From Marinospirillum alkaliphilum DSM 21637 (GTDB lineage: Bacteria; Pseudomonadota; Gammaproteobacteria; Pseudomonadales; Halomonadaceae): a DNA stretch of 64,000 nt. The stretch is from the NCBI RefSeq assembly GCF_900119735.1, contig NZ_FPJW01000003.1, positions 1 to 64,000 on the forward strand, read 5' to 3'. The notes beneath the pieces were generated by a model that was not told the DNA's origin, did not search any database, and worked only from the letters and a program-made list of their open reading frames with translations. Positions 52,298-61,843 of this stretch are shown in pieces; position 1 is the stretch's first letter, and every line of letters starts with the position of its first letter. Made by a program: the position numbers and the translations under genes.

Positions 52298-55084
52298 TTA
52301 CAGCGGGATGGTGCCGATATTTTTCTTCAGCAAAGCCTGTGTACGCGGTCGTCCGGCTGCGGAGGTATCAAATCCCAGTCCGTAGCGGTAAATCTCAGGA
52401 ACATATAAACACTCATCGCCATTCTTACTGTCAGTATCTTCATAGATAACGCCGATTTCCTGTAGTGTCTTCAGCATCTTTGTGTCCAACCCCGCTTGTT
52501 GGGCACTGAAAGGTACCCTGATATTACGCAAGCCCTGCTCGGTCATTTCGTCCACCCAATTGCGCAACACGCTGATTTCGACCTTGGCTTCATCAACCTT
52601 CTCCTTGCTGCAGTCACTGATGGCATTGCGCATGGACTCAGGCGCCAACAAACGATCAGTCCATGTCTGACCAGATCGTTGCCGTTCGATCTGCGCAGCA
52701 AACTTGAGAAAACGAACCAGATCACGAGCCTGTACATTGCCTTTTAAATCACAAAGCGCTGCGTAGACCCAGCGTGCGGAGTGAGCTTCTTTCGATTTCT
52801 CTCGGCCTAATTTTTTGCCCCACAACTGCTCCAGCTCGACTTTTAGCTCCTCGAGCCCCATTGACTCTGCGCGCCGAGGCTCGCTGTACAAACCAGCCTG
52901 ACAGCTCAACATATATGCAAGGCGCAAAAAACTTTCTGCATTCCAGTGCAGACGGAAAGGTCCATAACGGTTAAGCAGCTGCCCCAGATTCTGGCGAATC
53001 ACATCCTGCACGTAATCCAAGCGCACAAAAATAATCGCACCCAATTGCGGATCTGCCAGCTCATTCAAACGGCTCGGCAGCTTGAGTAATGATTCGATAG
53101 CCTGATTGGCAGGCTCCTGACTGGCGTCCTTGAAAGCATCCTCGATACCATCAAATACCAGCACCATACGTTTACCGCTACGCTGCAATAACGCATTGAT
53201 CTCGGTAAGCCCAGCATTCTGCAAACCAAACTGGCAGGCTATGATTTCATTCCAAAAGTCATCCCAGTGCGCGGGTGGCTTCAACAGAGCATCCGAAATT
53301 TTTCTGTCCAACTGACTGGCCGTCAGCAAAGCATCTTCTGTACAATCCAGTTGATGCAACACATTACGTTGAGCCTGTTTAATTTCGCCATCAGGCTTAT
53401 CACTAATATTCGATGACCAAAGCGCCGGGAAAATCAAAGCATCCTGTATGTTGGCAGCTGGAAAACTCAGTTTTTCAAGAAAAACCTGCCAGCTCAGGCT
53501 GTGTACCAACTGACGGTAGGTAAAGGTTTTACCCGCCCCTTTTGCACCAATCATCAGTGCGCTTGGGATTTCCCGGGCAAAATGTTTACCCAAGTTTAAC
53601 AGCGGCTCAATAGCCAGCAAGTGCCCCAGCTCGGTGCCCTCGGCAAAGGCCGCCTCGTTGCACACCTCGTAGAGGTCTTGAGCCAACTTGTGACGGCTCT
53701 CAGTAGCAAGTTCCGGCTTGGTGCCATCGTTCAACTGCAGCGCAGGTCGTACCATATACAGTGCTTTTGCCCAATCAGTCGCGGACGCATACAAAGGCCT
53801 GGCTTCAGTCAGTCTGCTCAAGGCCTCTGTAATGGAGCCAATGGACATCAGGCTGTTATTGAAATCAGCTTCCAGCCACTGCACATGTTGCTCCAAAGGA
53901 TCAGCTGTCGGATAGGCAGCACCCAACTGCTTAAGCGCCTCCTGATAATACTTTGACTCGCGTAGCTCTGGTGTCAGCAAACTCAGCACAACCGTTGGTC
54001 GAGCACCGGCCTTCATTTCTTCCTTCAAACGGCTGTTGTAGGCGTAAAGTCGCCGCAAAATCTCCGCCATACCCATGACTGACTGAGGCGCGACAGTGGT
54101 GACAAAGAAGTGGTCTACACGCGGATCAAACAGTAACGGACTAGCCAACTCGCTCAAACCTGCGCGCAAATCGACAAATACTGCATCGACCTCCAATCGT
54201 CGGCCCAACGCCTGCAGATGATCACTTAGTTGCCAAGGATTGGCCGGATTTCGGGCCAGATGTTCAGGCGCCACCGGCATATCCTGAATTTCGCACAAAT
54301 CCAGCGCAGCGGGTAATACAAACAACTCCTGATCCAGCCCACTCACACTGAACGATGTTTTCTTTAATTCGTCAGCAAAATAATCCAACGTACAGTCGAC
54401 ACCGGCGGGCGGATAATGCAACGCTTCAAGCAACTGCACAAAAGACACGCTGGGTGTATTGACACTATCCAGCCAAAAACTGACACCCGGCGCCTCAAGA
54501 TCGGCATCCACCACCAGAATCTTCTTACGTTTGGCTGGCTCTTGTCCCGACCCCGACGCTTTAAAGCAGGCAGCAACATACGTCATCAGTGCACTGGTTC
54601 GACCAACGCCACCTTTGAACGAGTGAAACGAAATCAACTCAGGCCCGTCTTGGAATGAAGTACGTGCAGCACCATCCGAATCCTGACTCAGCCCGACATC
54701 AGGCTCCCGTACCTGACTGCTGCTGTCATCTTCGTCGGTTTCGTCGCTCGGTAAATACACCACATCTTTCCACAAGGGGTAGCCGTCAACAGGAGCAGTC
54801 CGAACATCCTCATCATGAATCAATGTAACAGGATAGCGGGTATGACCAATCTGCAGCTGAATGTAGCGTTCTTCTTTTGAATAGTAACGGCCGTACAGGT
54901 TGAATAACCACTCATCAACTTGGGCCTCATTACCACTGTGGTAAACATCCATACCATCAGCAAAGCAATCGAAAGCGGCAATGCCTGCCGGCATTTTGTG
55001 CCACAAATGCGTCTTCTGCTTCAGCAGACGCTCGATATCCAGCCAAGTCAAAAGCCGCAAAGATGAGTTATCAGTCGCTTTCAT
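52298..55084 (-). CDS. KGGVGR-motif ATPase with a second P-loop NTPase domain
   Basis: The 928-residue protein is the second gene of a two-gene cassette; its ATG overlaps the stop of the first (ATGA). Residues 1-115 form an N-terminal domain of unknown type, followed by an acidic linker (to about 148). Residues 150-450 are a MinD/ParA-type ATPase: HSFKGGVGRTSAL (deviant Walker A, 157-164), VVDADLEAPG (191-200), VFVDLRAGLSELA (302-314). Residues 505-800 hold a second, STAND/KAP-like P-loop: MIGAKGAGKTFTY (511-523) and VLVFDGIEDAF (641-651). The C-terminal 120 residues look like a winged-helix-type end. No transmembrane helix is seen. A sensor/switch role in immunity is inferred. Confidence 0.85.
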   Translation of the reverse strand: MKATDNSSLRLLTWLDIERLLKQKTHLWHKMPAGIAAFDCFADGMDVYHSGNEAQVDEWLFNLYGRYYSKEERYIQLQIGHTRYPVTLIHDEDVRTAPVDGYPLWKDVVYLPSDETDEDDSSSQVREPDVGLSQDSDGAARTSFQDGPELISFHSFKGGVGRTSALMTYVAACFKASGSGQEPAKRKKILVVDADLEAPGVSFWLDSVNTPSVSFVQLLEALHYPPAGVDCTLDYFADELKKTSFSVSGLDQELFVLPAALDLCEIQDMPVAPEHLARNPANPWQLSDHLQALGRRLEVDAVFVDLRAGLSELASPLLFDPRVDHFFVTTVAPQSVMGMAEILRRLYAYNSRLKEEMKAGARPTVVLSLLTPELRESKYYQEALKQLGAAYPTADPLEQHVQWLEADFNNSLMSIGSITEALSRLTEARPLYASATDWAKALYMVRPALQLNDGTKPELATESRHKLAQDLYEVCNEAAFAEGTELGHLLAIEPLLNLGKHFAREIPSALMIGAKGAGKTFTYRQLVHSLSWQVFLEKLSFPAANIQDALIFPALWSSNISDKPDGEIKQAQRNVLHQLDCTEDALLTASQLDRKISDALLKPPAHWDDFWNEIIACQFGLQNAGLTEINALLQRSGKRMVLVFDGIEDAFKDASQEPANQAIESLLKLPSRLNELADPQLGAIIFVRLDYVQDVIRQNLGQLLNRYGPFRLHWNAESFLRLAYMLSCQAGLYSEPRRAESMGLEELKVELEQLWGKKLGREKSKEAHSARWVYAALCDLKGNVQARDLVRFLKFAAQIERQRSGQTWTDRLLAPESMRNAISDCSKEKVDEAKVEISVLRNWVDEMTEQGLRNIRVPFSAQQAGLDTKMLKTLQEIGVIYEDTDSKNGDECLYVPEIYRYGLGFDTSAAGRPRTQALLKKNIGTIPL

Positions 55085-55518
55085 TGCAGCTCTCCATTTA
55101 TCCAGTTCAATACCTGTTCCAGCTGCACTTCACACTGCTGATCAGTCGGGTTCAGGCTCACGCCGCCGTAACGCCATACTTGGTGCAGGCTTTCCATATT
55201 GCAGTTGCGCTGCTCTTCGTGTCCATCAGAGGCTATTACCGCTGTCAGTTGAATATTACCTGGTAACTTGAGGTGATGGCCTGCACTGAGTCGAGTCAGG
55301 ATATTTCCCAGATCATGCCCTGTTTGCTTGACGTCTTCAGCAGTAAACAACCTTTGGCATTTTCGCTTAAGCCAGACAGCTTTTAGCCCACACTCAACAG
55401 CATAAAACAGCAGCAGACGATGTGCATTCTCGCGCTTACCATCCGTGTGCGGCATAGAGATCTTCTTCAACTGCCGCCAGGCGCGTTTAAGCTCCCGATC
55501 AGTGAAGGCAATGCTCAT
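55081..55518 (-). CDS. Small HEPN-like helical protein paired with the KGGVGR ATPase
   Basis: AGGAG seven bases before ATG 55518 fixes this 145-residue protein, the first gene of the cassette. The middle, KRENAHRLLLFYAVECGLKAVWLKRK, then TGHDLGNILTRL, has the two-helix pattern of small HEPN-like proteins that accompany NTPases. The canonical R-X4-6-H ribonuclease motif is not present (only R-E-N-A-H, spacing of three), so nuclease activity is doubtful. The second half has three Cys and ends QLEQVLNWINGELQ. Identification as HEPN is inference from helix pattern. Confidence 0.65.
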   Translation of the reverse strand: MSIAFTDRELKRAWRQLKKISMPHTDGKRENAHRLLLFYAVECGLKAVWLKRKCQRLFTAEDVKQTGHDLGNILTRLSAGHHLKLPGNIQLTAVIASDGHEEQRNCNMESLHQVWRYGGVSLNPTDQQCEVQLEQVLNWINGELQ

Positions 55519-55732
55519 GCTAAATCTCCTGTGTACGAATTTGCCTGCTCAAACACCTTTTAAGCTCTTCTTCTATATGTGGTGGTCAACTTTTTGGAAA
55601 TATCGATCTAAAAAGACCCTGACAAATGGCCTGTTGCTCTCTTTCTTTGGTTTCTTCCTTTTAGCAAAGATGCCTTGTGGTGGCAACTCTTGCTGCTGGG
55701 CTTGCAGTACCTGACTTCTTTACTGGGAATTT

Positions 55733-55757
55733 AAAAAGGACTAGAATAGTCTTTAAT
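55733..55757. promoter_or_regulatory. IscR type 1-like site in the suf promoter
   Basis: GACTAGAATAGTC (55739-55751) fits 12 of 13 positions of the core GACTRWWWYAGTC of the E. coli type 1 IscR site. It lies 39 bases before the start of the Rrf2 regulator gene, and TAGAAT within it could serve as a -10 box. The outer positions match poorly. Autorepression by the Rrf2 protein is the natural inference. Confidence 0.6.
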
Positions 55758-55789
55758 AGAAACCGAACAGGCGAAGCCCGGAAGCTGAT

Positions 55790-56248
55790 GTGCTGAGACT
55801 CAGTAAACTGACCGATTATGCTGTGGTGTTGATGGCGCAGCTGGCGCGTGAGCCAGGGCGTTTGTATGCCTCGGCGGAGCTGGCGGAGGCGCTGGGTTTG
55901 CCGAAGCCAACGGTGAGCAAGTTGCTGAAGATGCTGGTGAAAGCGGATCTGCTGATTTCCCGCCGTGGCACTCAGGGTGGTTATCAGTTGGCACGCCCGG
56001 CCAATCGCATCATGGCCAGTGATCTGATTGCTGCCATTGAGGGGCCGGTGGCAATGACTGAATGCAGCCTGGAGTTGCATCACTGTGATCTGGTTGGCCA
56101 GTGTGGTGTGTCTGATAACTGGCAGCGTGTGACGCAGGCGATTCAGCAATTGCTGGCTTCGGTGAGTCTGGCGCAACTGGCTCAACAGCAGGCGATCAAG
56201 CTGCCGTGGGTGCAGATCCAGACACTGACCTTGCATGAGGTCGGTTAG
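55790..56248 (+). CDS. Rrf2-family regulator of the SUF operon
   Basis: The 152-residue protein starts with GTG 55790 (LRLSKLTDYAVVLM). The winged helix (residues 1-80) with the recognition segment KPTVSKLLKMLVKADLLISRRGTQGGY is of the Rrf2 type. Three Cys (92, 99, 105) in ECSLELHHCDLVGQC match the Fe-S ligand triplet of IscR. It therefore senses Fe-S status and likely represses the suf genes that follow 200 bases on. It is of the SUF-linked subgroup (SufR-like of gammaproteobacteria) rather than IscR proper. Confidence 0.9.
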   Translation: MLRLSKLTDYAVVLMAQLAREPGRLYASAELAEALGLPKPTVSKLLKMLVKADLLISRRGTQGGYQLARPANRIMASDLIAAIEGPVAMTECSLELHHCDLVGQCGVSDNWQRVTQAIQQLLASVSLAQLAQQQAIKLPWVQIQTLTLHEVG

Positions 56249-56448
56249 TCAGGCAAGGGCTGCTTGTGGTAGATAAATAACTGACTGGGATTGCTGACTA
56301 TAGGGTAGGACTGGCTTCAGGCCGTCTGCAACAGGATGTTGCAGTCGGAGCTTACAGGGATGTATTCACGCGTCCTGAAGCAGTCATACCCTGTGGTGGC
56401 AACCGGAACCCGATTATAAAACTGACTTGATGATACCCGGAGACCGCC

Positions 56449-57897
56449 ATGGCGAGTGAAGAGATGGAGCAGCTTGTCCGCAAGGAATACAAGCAAGGCT
56501 TCGTAACCGACATCGAAAGCGACACCCTGCCCCCCGGACTGGATGAAGGGGTGATCCGTCATATTTCGGCGATGAAAAAAGAGCCGGAATGGTTGCTGGA
56601 GTGGCGTCTGGAAGCTTTCCGTCACTGGCAGACCATGCAAGACCCGCAGGCCTGGGCGCATCTGTCTTATCCAAAAATCGATTATCAGGCGATTTCCTAC
56701 TATTCAGCGCCCGGTGCCAAGAACAAGGATGCCCCCAAGAGCCTGGATGAAGTCGACCCCAAGCTGCTGGAAACCTTCGAGAAGCTGGGTATTCCACTGC
56801 ACGAGCGGGCCGCACTGGCCGGTGTGGCGGTGGATGCGGTGTTCGACTCGGTATCCGTCGGCACCACCTTCAAGGCCAAGCTGGCCGAAGCCGGGGTGAT
56901 TTTCTGCTCCATCTCCGAAGCCCTGCAGGAGCACCCGGAGCTGGTGCGTCAGTACCTGGGCACCGTGGTGCCGCCGACTGACAACTACTACGCTGCACTC
57001 AACTCGGCGGTATTCACCGATGGCTCCTTTGTGTTTGTTCCCAAAGACGTCACCTGCCCGATGGAGCTGTCCACCTATTTCCGCATCAATGCCGCCAACA
57101 CCGGGCAGTTTGAGCGCACCCTGATCATCTGCGAAGAACGTGCGCAGGTGTCTTATCTGGAGGGTTGCACCGCGCCAATGCGTGATGAAAACCAGTTGCA
57201 CGCAGCCGTGGTTGAGCTGGTGGCGCTGGACGATGCCTACATCAAATACTCCACCGTGCAGAACTGGTATCCCGGTGATGAAGAAGGCAAGGGCGGTATC
57301 TACAACTTCGTGACCAAACGCGGTGACTGCCGTGGTGATCGTGCCAAGATCAGCTGGACTCAGGTGGAAACCGGTTCTGCCATCACCTGGAAATACCCCA
57401 GTTGTGTGCTGCGCGGCAAAGATTCCGTCGGTGAGTTCTACTCGGTGGCGGTGACCAACAACTTCCAGCAGGCCGACACCGGCACCAAGATGATTCATCT
57501 GGGTGAAGGCAGCCGCTCGACCATCATTTCCAAAGGCATTTCTGCCGGTCGCTCCAACCAGTCTTATCGTGGTCTGGTGAAAATCCTGCCGGGTGCCAAG
57601 AATGCCCGCAACTTCACCCAGTGTGATTCCCTGTTGCTGGGCGACAAGTGTGGCGCGCATACCTTTCCTTATCAGGAAATCGGTAATGCCAGTGCTCAGG
57701 TGGAGCACGAAGCCACCACCTCCAAAATTGGCGAAGACCAGCTGTTTTATTGCATGCAGCGTGGCATTTCCGAAGAAGACGCAGTGAACATGATTGTGAA
57801 CGGCTTCTGCAAAGACGTATTCAAGGAACTGCCGATGGAATTTGCAGTGGAAGCCGAAGCCCTGCTGAACGTGACACTTGAAGGCGCTGTTGGTTAA
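56449..57897 (+). CDS. sufB: Fe-S cluster scaffold subunit SufB
   Basis: The 482-residue protein starts at ATG 56449 after GGAG. It has [108 protein letters not shown] and the Cys thought to hold the cluster ([11 protein letters not shown]). SufB with SufC and SufD forms the SufBC2D scaffold. A long frame on the opposite strand is a shadow. Confidence 0.97.
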   Translation: MASEEMEQLVRKEYKQGFVTDIESDTLPPGLDEGVIRHISAMKKEPEWLLEWRLEAFRHWQTMQDPQAWAHLSYPKIDYQAISYYSAPGAKNKDAPKSLDEVDPKLLETFEKLGIPLHERAALAGVAVDAVFDSVSVGTTFKAKLAEAGVIFCSISEALQEHPELVRQYLGTVVPPTDNYYAALNSAVFTDGSFVFVPKDVTCPMELSTYFRINAANTGQFERTLIICEERAQVSYLEGCTAPMRDENQLHAAVVELVALDDAYIKYSTVQNWYPGDEEGKGGIYNFVTKRGDCRGDRAKISWTQVETGSAITWKYPSCVLRGKDSVGEFYSVAVTNNFQQADTGTKMIHLGEGSRSTIISKGISAGRSNQSYRGLVKILPGAKNARNFTQCDSLLLGDKCGAHTFPYQEIGNASAQVEHEATTSKIGEDQLFYCMQRGISEEDAVNMIVNGFCKDVFKELPMEFAVEAEALLNVTLEGAVG

Positions 57898-57933
57898 TAC
57901 GGCCAGAATTCATATTTTTAAAGAGACCAGAAG

Positions 57934-58683
57934 ATGATCGAGATTAAAGACCTGCACGCCAAAGTTGAAGGCCGTGAAATCCTCAAGGGCCTGAACCTGA
58001 CCATCAACCCCGGTGAGATTCACGCCATCATGGGCCCGAACGGTGCGGGCAAATCCACCCTGTCGGCGGTACTGGCCGGTCGTGAAGGTTATGAAGTGAC
58101 TGGCGGTTCGGTGACTTTTGAAGGTCAGGACCTGCTGGACATGGAAGTGGAAGAGCGTGCCTGCGCCGGTCTGATGCTGGCCTTCCAGTATCCGGTGGAA
58201 ATTCCCGGCGTGAAAAACGTCTACCTGTTGAAAGCCGCCCTGAATGCCCAGCGCAAGGCGCGTGGCGAGCCTGAAATTGAAGCACCGGCCTTTATGCAAC
58301 TGGTGCGTGAGAAGCTGAAGTTCATGAAAATGGACAACTCCTTCCTGCATCGTGCAGTGAATGAAGGTTTTTCCGGCGGTGAAAAGAAGCGCAATGAAAT
58401 TCTGCAAATGCTGGTGCTGGAACCCAAGCTGGCGATTCTGGACGAAATCGACTCGGGTCTGGATATTGATGCCCTGAAAGTGGTGGCGGAAGGGGTGAAC
58501 TCCCTGCGTGCTGCCAACCGCAGCATCCTGATGATCACCCACTATCAGCGCCTGCTGGATTACATCGTGCCGGACTTCATTCACGTGCTGGCAGATGGCC
58601 AGATCATCAAATCCGGTGACAAGTCGCTGGCGCTGGAACTGGAGGAGAAGGGTTACGACTGGTTGCTGGAGGGTACAGCATGA
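57934..58683 (+). CDS. sufC: Fe-S assembly ATPase SufC
   Basis: The 249-residue ABC-type ATPase has Walker A GPNGAGKS (34-41), the Q-loop [12 protein letters not shown], the signature [13 protein letters not shown] and Walker [13 protein letters not shown]. It is soluble, has no membrane partner and drives SufBD changes. The stop overlaps sufD (ATGA). Confidence 0.97.
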   Translation: MIEIKDLHAKVEGREILKGLNLTINPGEIHAIMGPNGAGKSTLSAVLAGREGYEVTGGSVTFEGQDLLDMEVEERACAGLMLAFQYPVEIPGVKNVYLLKAALNAQRKARGEPEIEAPAFMQLVREKLKFMKMDNSFLHRAVNEGFSGGEKKRNEILQMLVLEPKLAILDEIDSGLDIDALKVVAEGVNSLRAANRSILMITHYQRLLDYIVPDFIHVLADGQIIKSGDKSLALELEEKGYDWLLEGTA

Positions 58684-59987
58684 ACCAGTACAGCGAGGCC
58701 TTTACGGCCTTTAACAAGGATGCTGAAAGCGGCTGGCTGAAAAGCCAGCGCATTGCCGCCTTTGCCCGTTTTGAGCATCTGGGTTTTCCGACTCCGAATG
58801 TGGAGCGCTGGAAATACACCGACACCAAAGCACTGGCGCGTCGCAACTTCACCCTGAAGCGGGATTATGATCTCAAGGCAGCGCGTGAACTGCTGAACAG
58901 CCGTGACCTGCAACTGGATGCCTATCGTCTGGTGCTGGTGAATGGTGTGTATGCCCCTGAGCTGTCGGATCTGGATGCCATGCAGGATGCCGTGGTGATT
59001 GAACCCTTATCCGAAGCGCTGGATAAGGAGCTGGAACTGACCTGCGGCATGATGGGTCGGCTGGCGGGCATTGATGTGGATGTGTTCACCGCCATGAACT
59101 TTGCCTTTGCCGGTGAAGGTGCGGTGATCCGTCTGGGCAACAACCAGCAACTGAAAAAACCGCTGCTGCTGGTTTATCTGTCCACTGCCAGTGAAACACC
59201 GGTGATGTCTCACCCCCGCGTCTTGCTTGCTGCCGGCAGCAACAGTGAAATGCAGCTGGTGGAGTATTTTGTGGGTGCCGAGGATGCTGGCAACTTCACC
59301 AACCGGGTACTGGAAGGCGTGCTGGAGCGTAATGCACAGTTGCGTCATACCCTGTTGCAGTCCGGCAGTGACAACGAGTGGTGGGTGGGTCGTGTGCAGA
59401 TTGAACAGAAGCGCGACAGCCGTTACACCTGCCACCACATGAATCTGGGTGGCAAGCTGGTACGGGATGATCTGGTGGCCGACCTGAATGGTGAGGGTGC
59501 CGAGTCGAGCTTTTCCGGCCTGCTGTTCGGGCGCAACCGCCAGCATCTGGACATTCACAGCCTGGTGAATCACAACGCACCGCTGACCAACAGCTTTGAA
59601 AACTACAAGGCGATCCTGAATGATCGCGCCCGGGGTGTGTTCAACGGCAAGGTGATTGTCAAACGCGACAGCCAGAAGATCAACGCCCAGCAGAGCAACG
59701 CCAACCTGCTGTTGAGTGATCAGGCTGAGATTGACACCAAACCGGAACTGGAAATCTACGCCGATGACGTGAAGTGTTCACATGGCGCCACCACCGGCCA
59801 GCTGGATGAAACGGCACTCTTTTATCTGCGTGCGCGCGGCATCAATGAAACCCTGGCGCGTGGATTGCTGACGCTGGCTTTTGCCAACGAGGTGATCGAC
59901 CAGTTGCCGATTCCCGAAATTTACCGGCTGGTGGAAACCACCGTGGCCGGTCAGTTGCCGCAACAGGTCGAACTGGAACTGGACTGA
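58680..59987 (+). CDS. sufD: Fe-S assembly protein SufD
   Basis: The 435-residue protein is a SufB paralogue: [17 protein letters not shown] near the N-terminus, then [55 protein letters not shown] and [27 protein letters not shown] with the conserved Cys-His of SufD. The overlap with sufC (ATGA) and sufS (TGATG) indicates one tightly coupled operon. Confidence 0.96.
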   Translation: MNQYSEAFTAFNKDAESGWLKSQRIAAFARFEHLGFPTPNVERWKYTDTKALARRNFTLKRDYDLKAARELLNSRDLQLDAYRLVLVNGVYAPELSDLDAMQDAVVIEPLSEALDKELELTCGMMGRLAGIDVDVFTAMNFAFAGEGAVIRLGNNQQLKKPLLLVYLSTASETPVMSHPRVLLAAGSNSEMQLVEYFVGAEDAGNFTNRVLEGVLERNAQLRHTLLQSGSDNEWWVGRVQIEQKRDSRYTCHHMNLGGKLVRDDLVADLNGEGAESSFSGLLFGRNRQHLDIHSLVNHNAPLTNSFENYKAILNDRARGVFNGKVIVKRDSQKINAQQSNANLLLSDQAEIDTKPELEIYADDVKCSHGATTGQLDETALFYLRARGINETLARGLLTLAFANEVIDQLPIPEIYRLVETTVAGQLPQQVELELD

Positions 59988-61258
59988 TGAGCAACCTCAA
60001 TCTGACAAGTGGTGCAGGTGTGCTGCCCCGGCAACCGGCTTATGACCTGATGGCATTGCGTGCCGAGTTTCCGATTCTGGCGCGTGAAGTGAATGGCAAA
60101 CCACTGGTGTATCTGGACAATGCCGCCACCAGCCAGAAACCCCTGAGTGTGATCGAGGCGATGGATGACTATTACCGTCAGACCAATGCCAACATTCACC
60201 GGGGTTTGCATACCCTGTCACAGGAAGCCACTGATGCCCATGAGCTGGCACGCCAGAAGGTGCAGGGTTTCATCAATGCAGCCTCCAGTCGTGAAGTGAT
60301 CTTCACCCGTGGCACCACCGAAAGCATCAACCTGGTGGCGCAGAGCTGGGGTCGAACCAACCTGAAAGCGGGAGATCAGGTGCTGGTGTCGATGATGGAG
60401 CATCATGCCAACATCGTGCCCTGGCAGCTGCTGCGTGAGCAGATTGGCATTGAATTGAAGGTGATTCCAATCCTGCCCGATGGCAGCCTCGACATGGATG
60501 CCTTCCATCGTTTGCTGACACCCCAGGTCAAGCTGGTGTCGATCACCCAGGTGTCCAATGCGCTGGGCAGCATCACCCCGCTGGAACAGATCATTCCGGC
60601 AGCCCATGCGCTGGGCATTCCGGTGCTGGTGGATGGTGCGCAGGGTATTCCGCATCAGCCGGTGGATGTGCAGGCGCTGGATGTGGATTTTTATGCCTTC
60701 TCCGGCCACAAGATGTACGGCCCCACCGGCATTGGTGTGCTGTATGGCAAGGCTGAACTGCTGGATGCCATGCCACCCTGGCAGGGGGGCGGTGACATGA
60801 TTGATGTGGTCACCTTTGAAAAAACCACCTGGGCCGGATTACCCCACAAGTTTGAAGCCGGTACACCGGCCATTGCCGAAGCCATTGGGCTGGGTGCAGC
60901 GGTGGACTGGATGCAGCGGGTGGGCGTGCAGGCCATCAGTGACTGGGAACACCAGTTGCTGGTGTATGCCACTGAACGCATGAAAGCTGAGCTGCCGGGT
61001 CTGCGGATTCTGGGCGAAGCGGCACACAAGGCCGGGGTGATTTCTTTTGTACTGGAAGATGCCCATGCCCAGGATCTGGGGCTGCTGACCGATCAACTGG
61101 GTGTGGCAATCCGCACCGGACATCATTGTGCCATGCCGGTGTTGCACCATCTGGGTGTCAACGCCACGGCGCGGGCTTCGTTTGCGGCCTACAACACCTT
61201 TGAAGAAGTGGATGCCTTTGTGGCGGCACTGGTGCGGGTGCGGGAGATGCTGATATGA
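59987..61258 (+). CDS. sufS: Cysteine desulfurase SufS
   Basis: The 423-residue PLP enzyme has YLDNAATSQKPLSVI, HRGLHTLSQEATDA, FTRGTTESINLVAQSWG, the PLP Lys in FSGHKMYGPTGIGVLYG (about residue 242) and the active Cys in RTGHHCAMP (about 382). It supplies sulfur from cysteine. SufS normally needs SufE or SufU; neither is in this operon. The stop overlaps the start of sufT (ATGA). Confidence 0.96.
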   Translation: MSNLNLTSGAGVLPRQPAYDLMALRAEFPILAREVNGKPLVYLDNAATSQKPLSVIEAMDDYYRQTNANIHRGLHTLSQEATDAHELARQKVQGFINAASSREVIFTRGTTESINLVAQSWGRTNLKAGDQVLVSMMEHHANIVPWQLLREQIGIELKVIPILPDGSLDMDAFHRLLTPQVKLVSITQVSNALGSITPLEQIIPAAHALGIPVLVDGAQGIPHQPVDVQALDVDFYAFSGHKMYGPTGIGVLYGKAELLDAMPPWQGGGDMIDVVTFEKTTWAGLPHKFEAGTPAIAEAIGLGAAVDWMQRVGVQAISDWEHQLLVYATERMKAELPGLRILGEAAHKAGVISFVLEDAHAQDLGLLTDQLGVAIRTGHHCAMPVLHHLGVNATARASFAAYNTFEEVDAFVAALVRVREMLI

Positions 61259-61824
61259 CTCAGTCGTCTTCCAACCCGTTAAACAAAGGCGACAAGCTGG
61301 CGCTGTTGCGGGAAACCGAGGTGATCTCGGTGCCCTTTGGCAAGGCCATCACCCTGCCGGAAGGTGAAACGGTGGAGGTCATGCAGGCACGCGGCAGCAC
61401 GGTCAGCATTGGACATCAGGGCCGTTTGTACATGGTGGAAGGGCGCAATCTGGATGCACTGGGTCTGCCACCGGTGGAGCGCCCGGTACTGGCCAAGGGT
61501 GCCAGTAACGAACAGATCCTTGAATTTGCCTGGGAACAGTTGCGCACCTGTTTTGATCCGGAAATTCCGGTCAATATCGTGGATCTGGGGCTGGTGTATG
61601 GCATGAAGGTGGTGGATCTGCTTGATGGCCGCAAGATGCTGAACATCAAAATGACCCTGACCGCGCCGGGTTGTGGCATGGGTGAAGTGATTGCCGCAGA
61701 TGCCCGCCGCAAGATCCAGGGGGCTGAAGACCTCAGTCAGGTGAATACCGAGATCGTGTTTTCACCCCCCTGGTCACGCGAGATGATGTCCGAAGACGCC
61801 CGGCTGGAACTGGGCATGTTCTGA
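61255..61824 (+). CDS. sufT: Fe-S cluster maturation protein SufT
   Basis: The 189-residue protein has a C-terminal MIP18/DUF59 domain (ILEFAWEQLRTCFDPEIPVNIVDLGLVYGMKVVD, APGCGMGEVIAADARRKI, EIVFSPPWSREMMSEDARLELGMF) and a shorter N-terminal part with VISVPFGKAITLPEGETVEVMQ. The conserved Cys of the DUF59 family lies in APGCGMG. SufT acts in Fe-S transfer to targets such as aconitase. The last gene of the operon; it ends 19 bases before a convergent gene. Confidence 0.93.
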   Translation: MTQSSSNPLNKGDKLALLRETEVISVPFGKAITLPEGETVEVMQARGSTVSIGHQGRLYMVEGRNLDALGLPPVERPVLAKGASNEQILEFAWEQLRTCFDPEIPVNIVDLGLVYGMKVVDLLDGRKMLNIKMTLTAPGCGMGEVIAADARRKIQGAEDLSQVNTEIVFSPPWSREMMSEDARLELGMF

Positions 61825-61843
61825 GGCTTTGTCAGGGCAAGCA

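Noticed and set aside
55081-55518. Active HEPN ribonuclease
   Set aside because: The R-X4-6-H motif is missing; only the helical pattern supports a HEPN-like fold.
52189-55789. Attachment sites flanking the KGGVGR cassette
   Set aside because: No matching repeats, integrase or tRNA were seen; only the icd terminator and the suf promoter border it.
56704-57708. 334-codon open frame antisense to sufB
   Set aside because: Shadow of sufB; rich in His and Gly with no domain.
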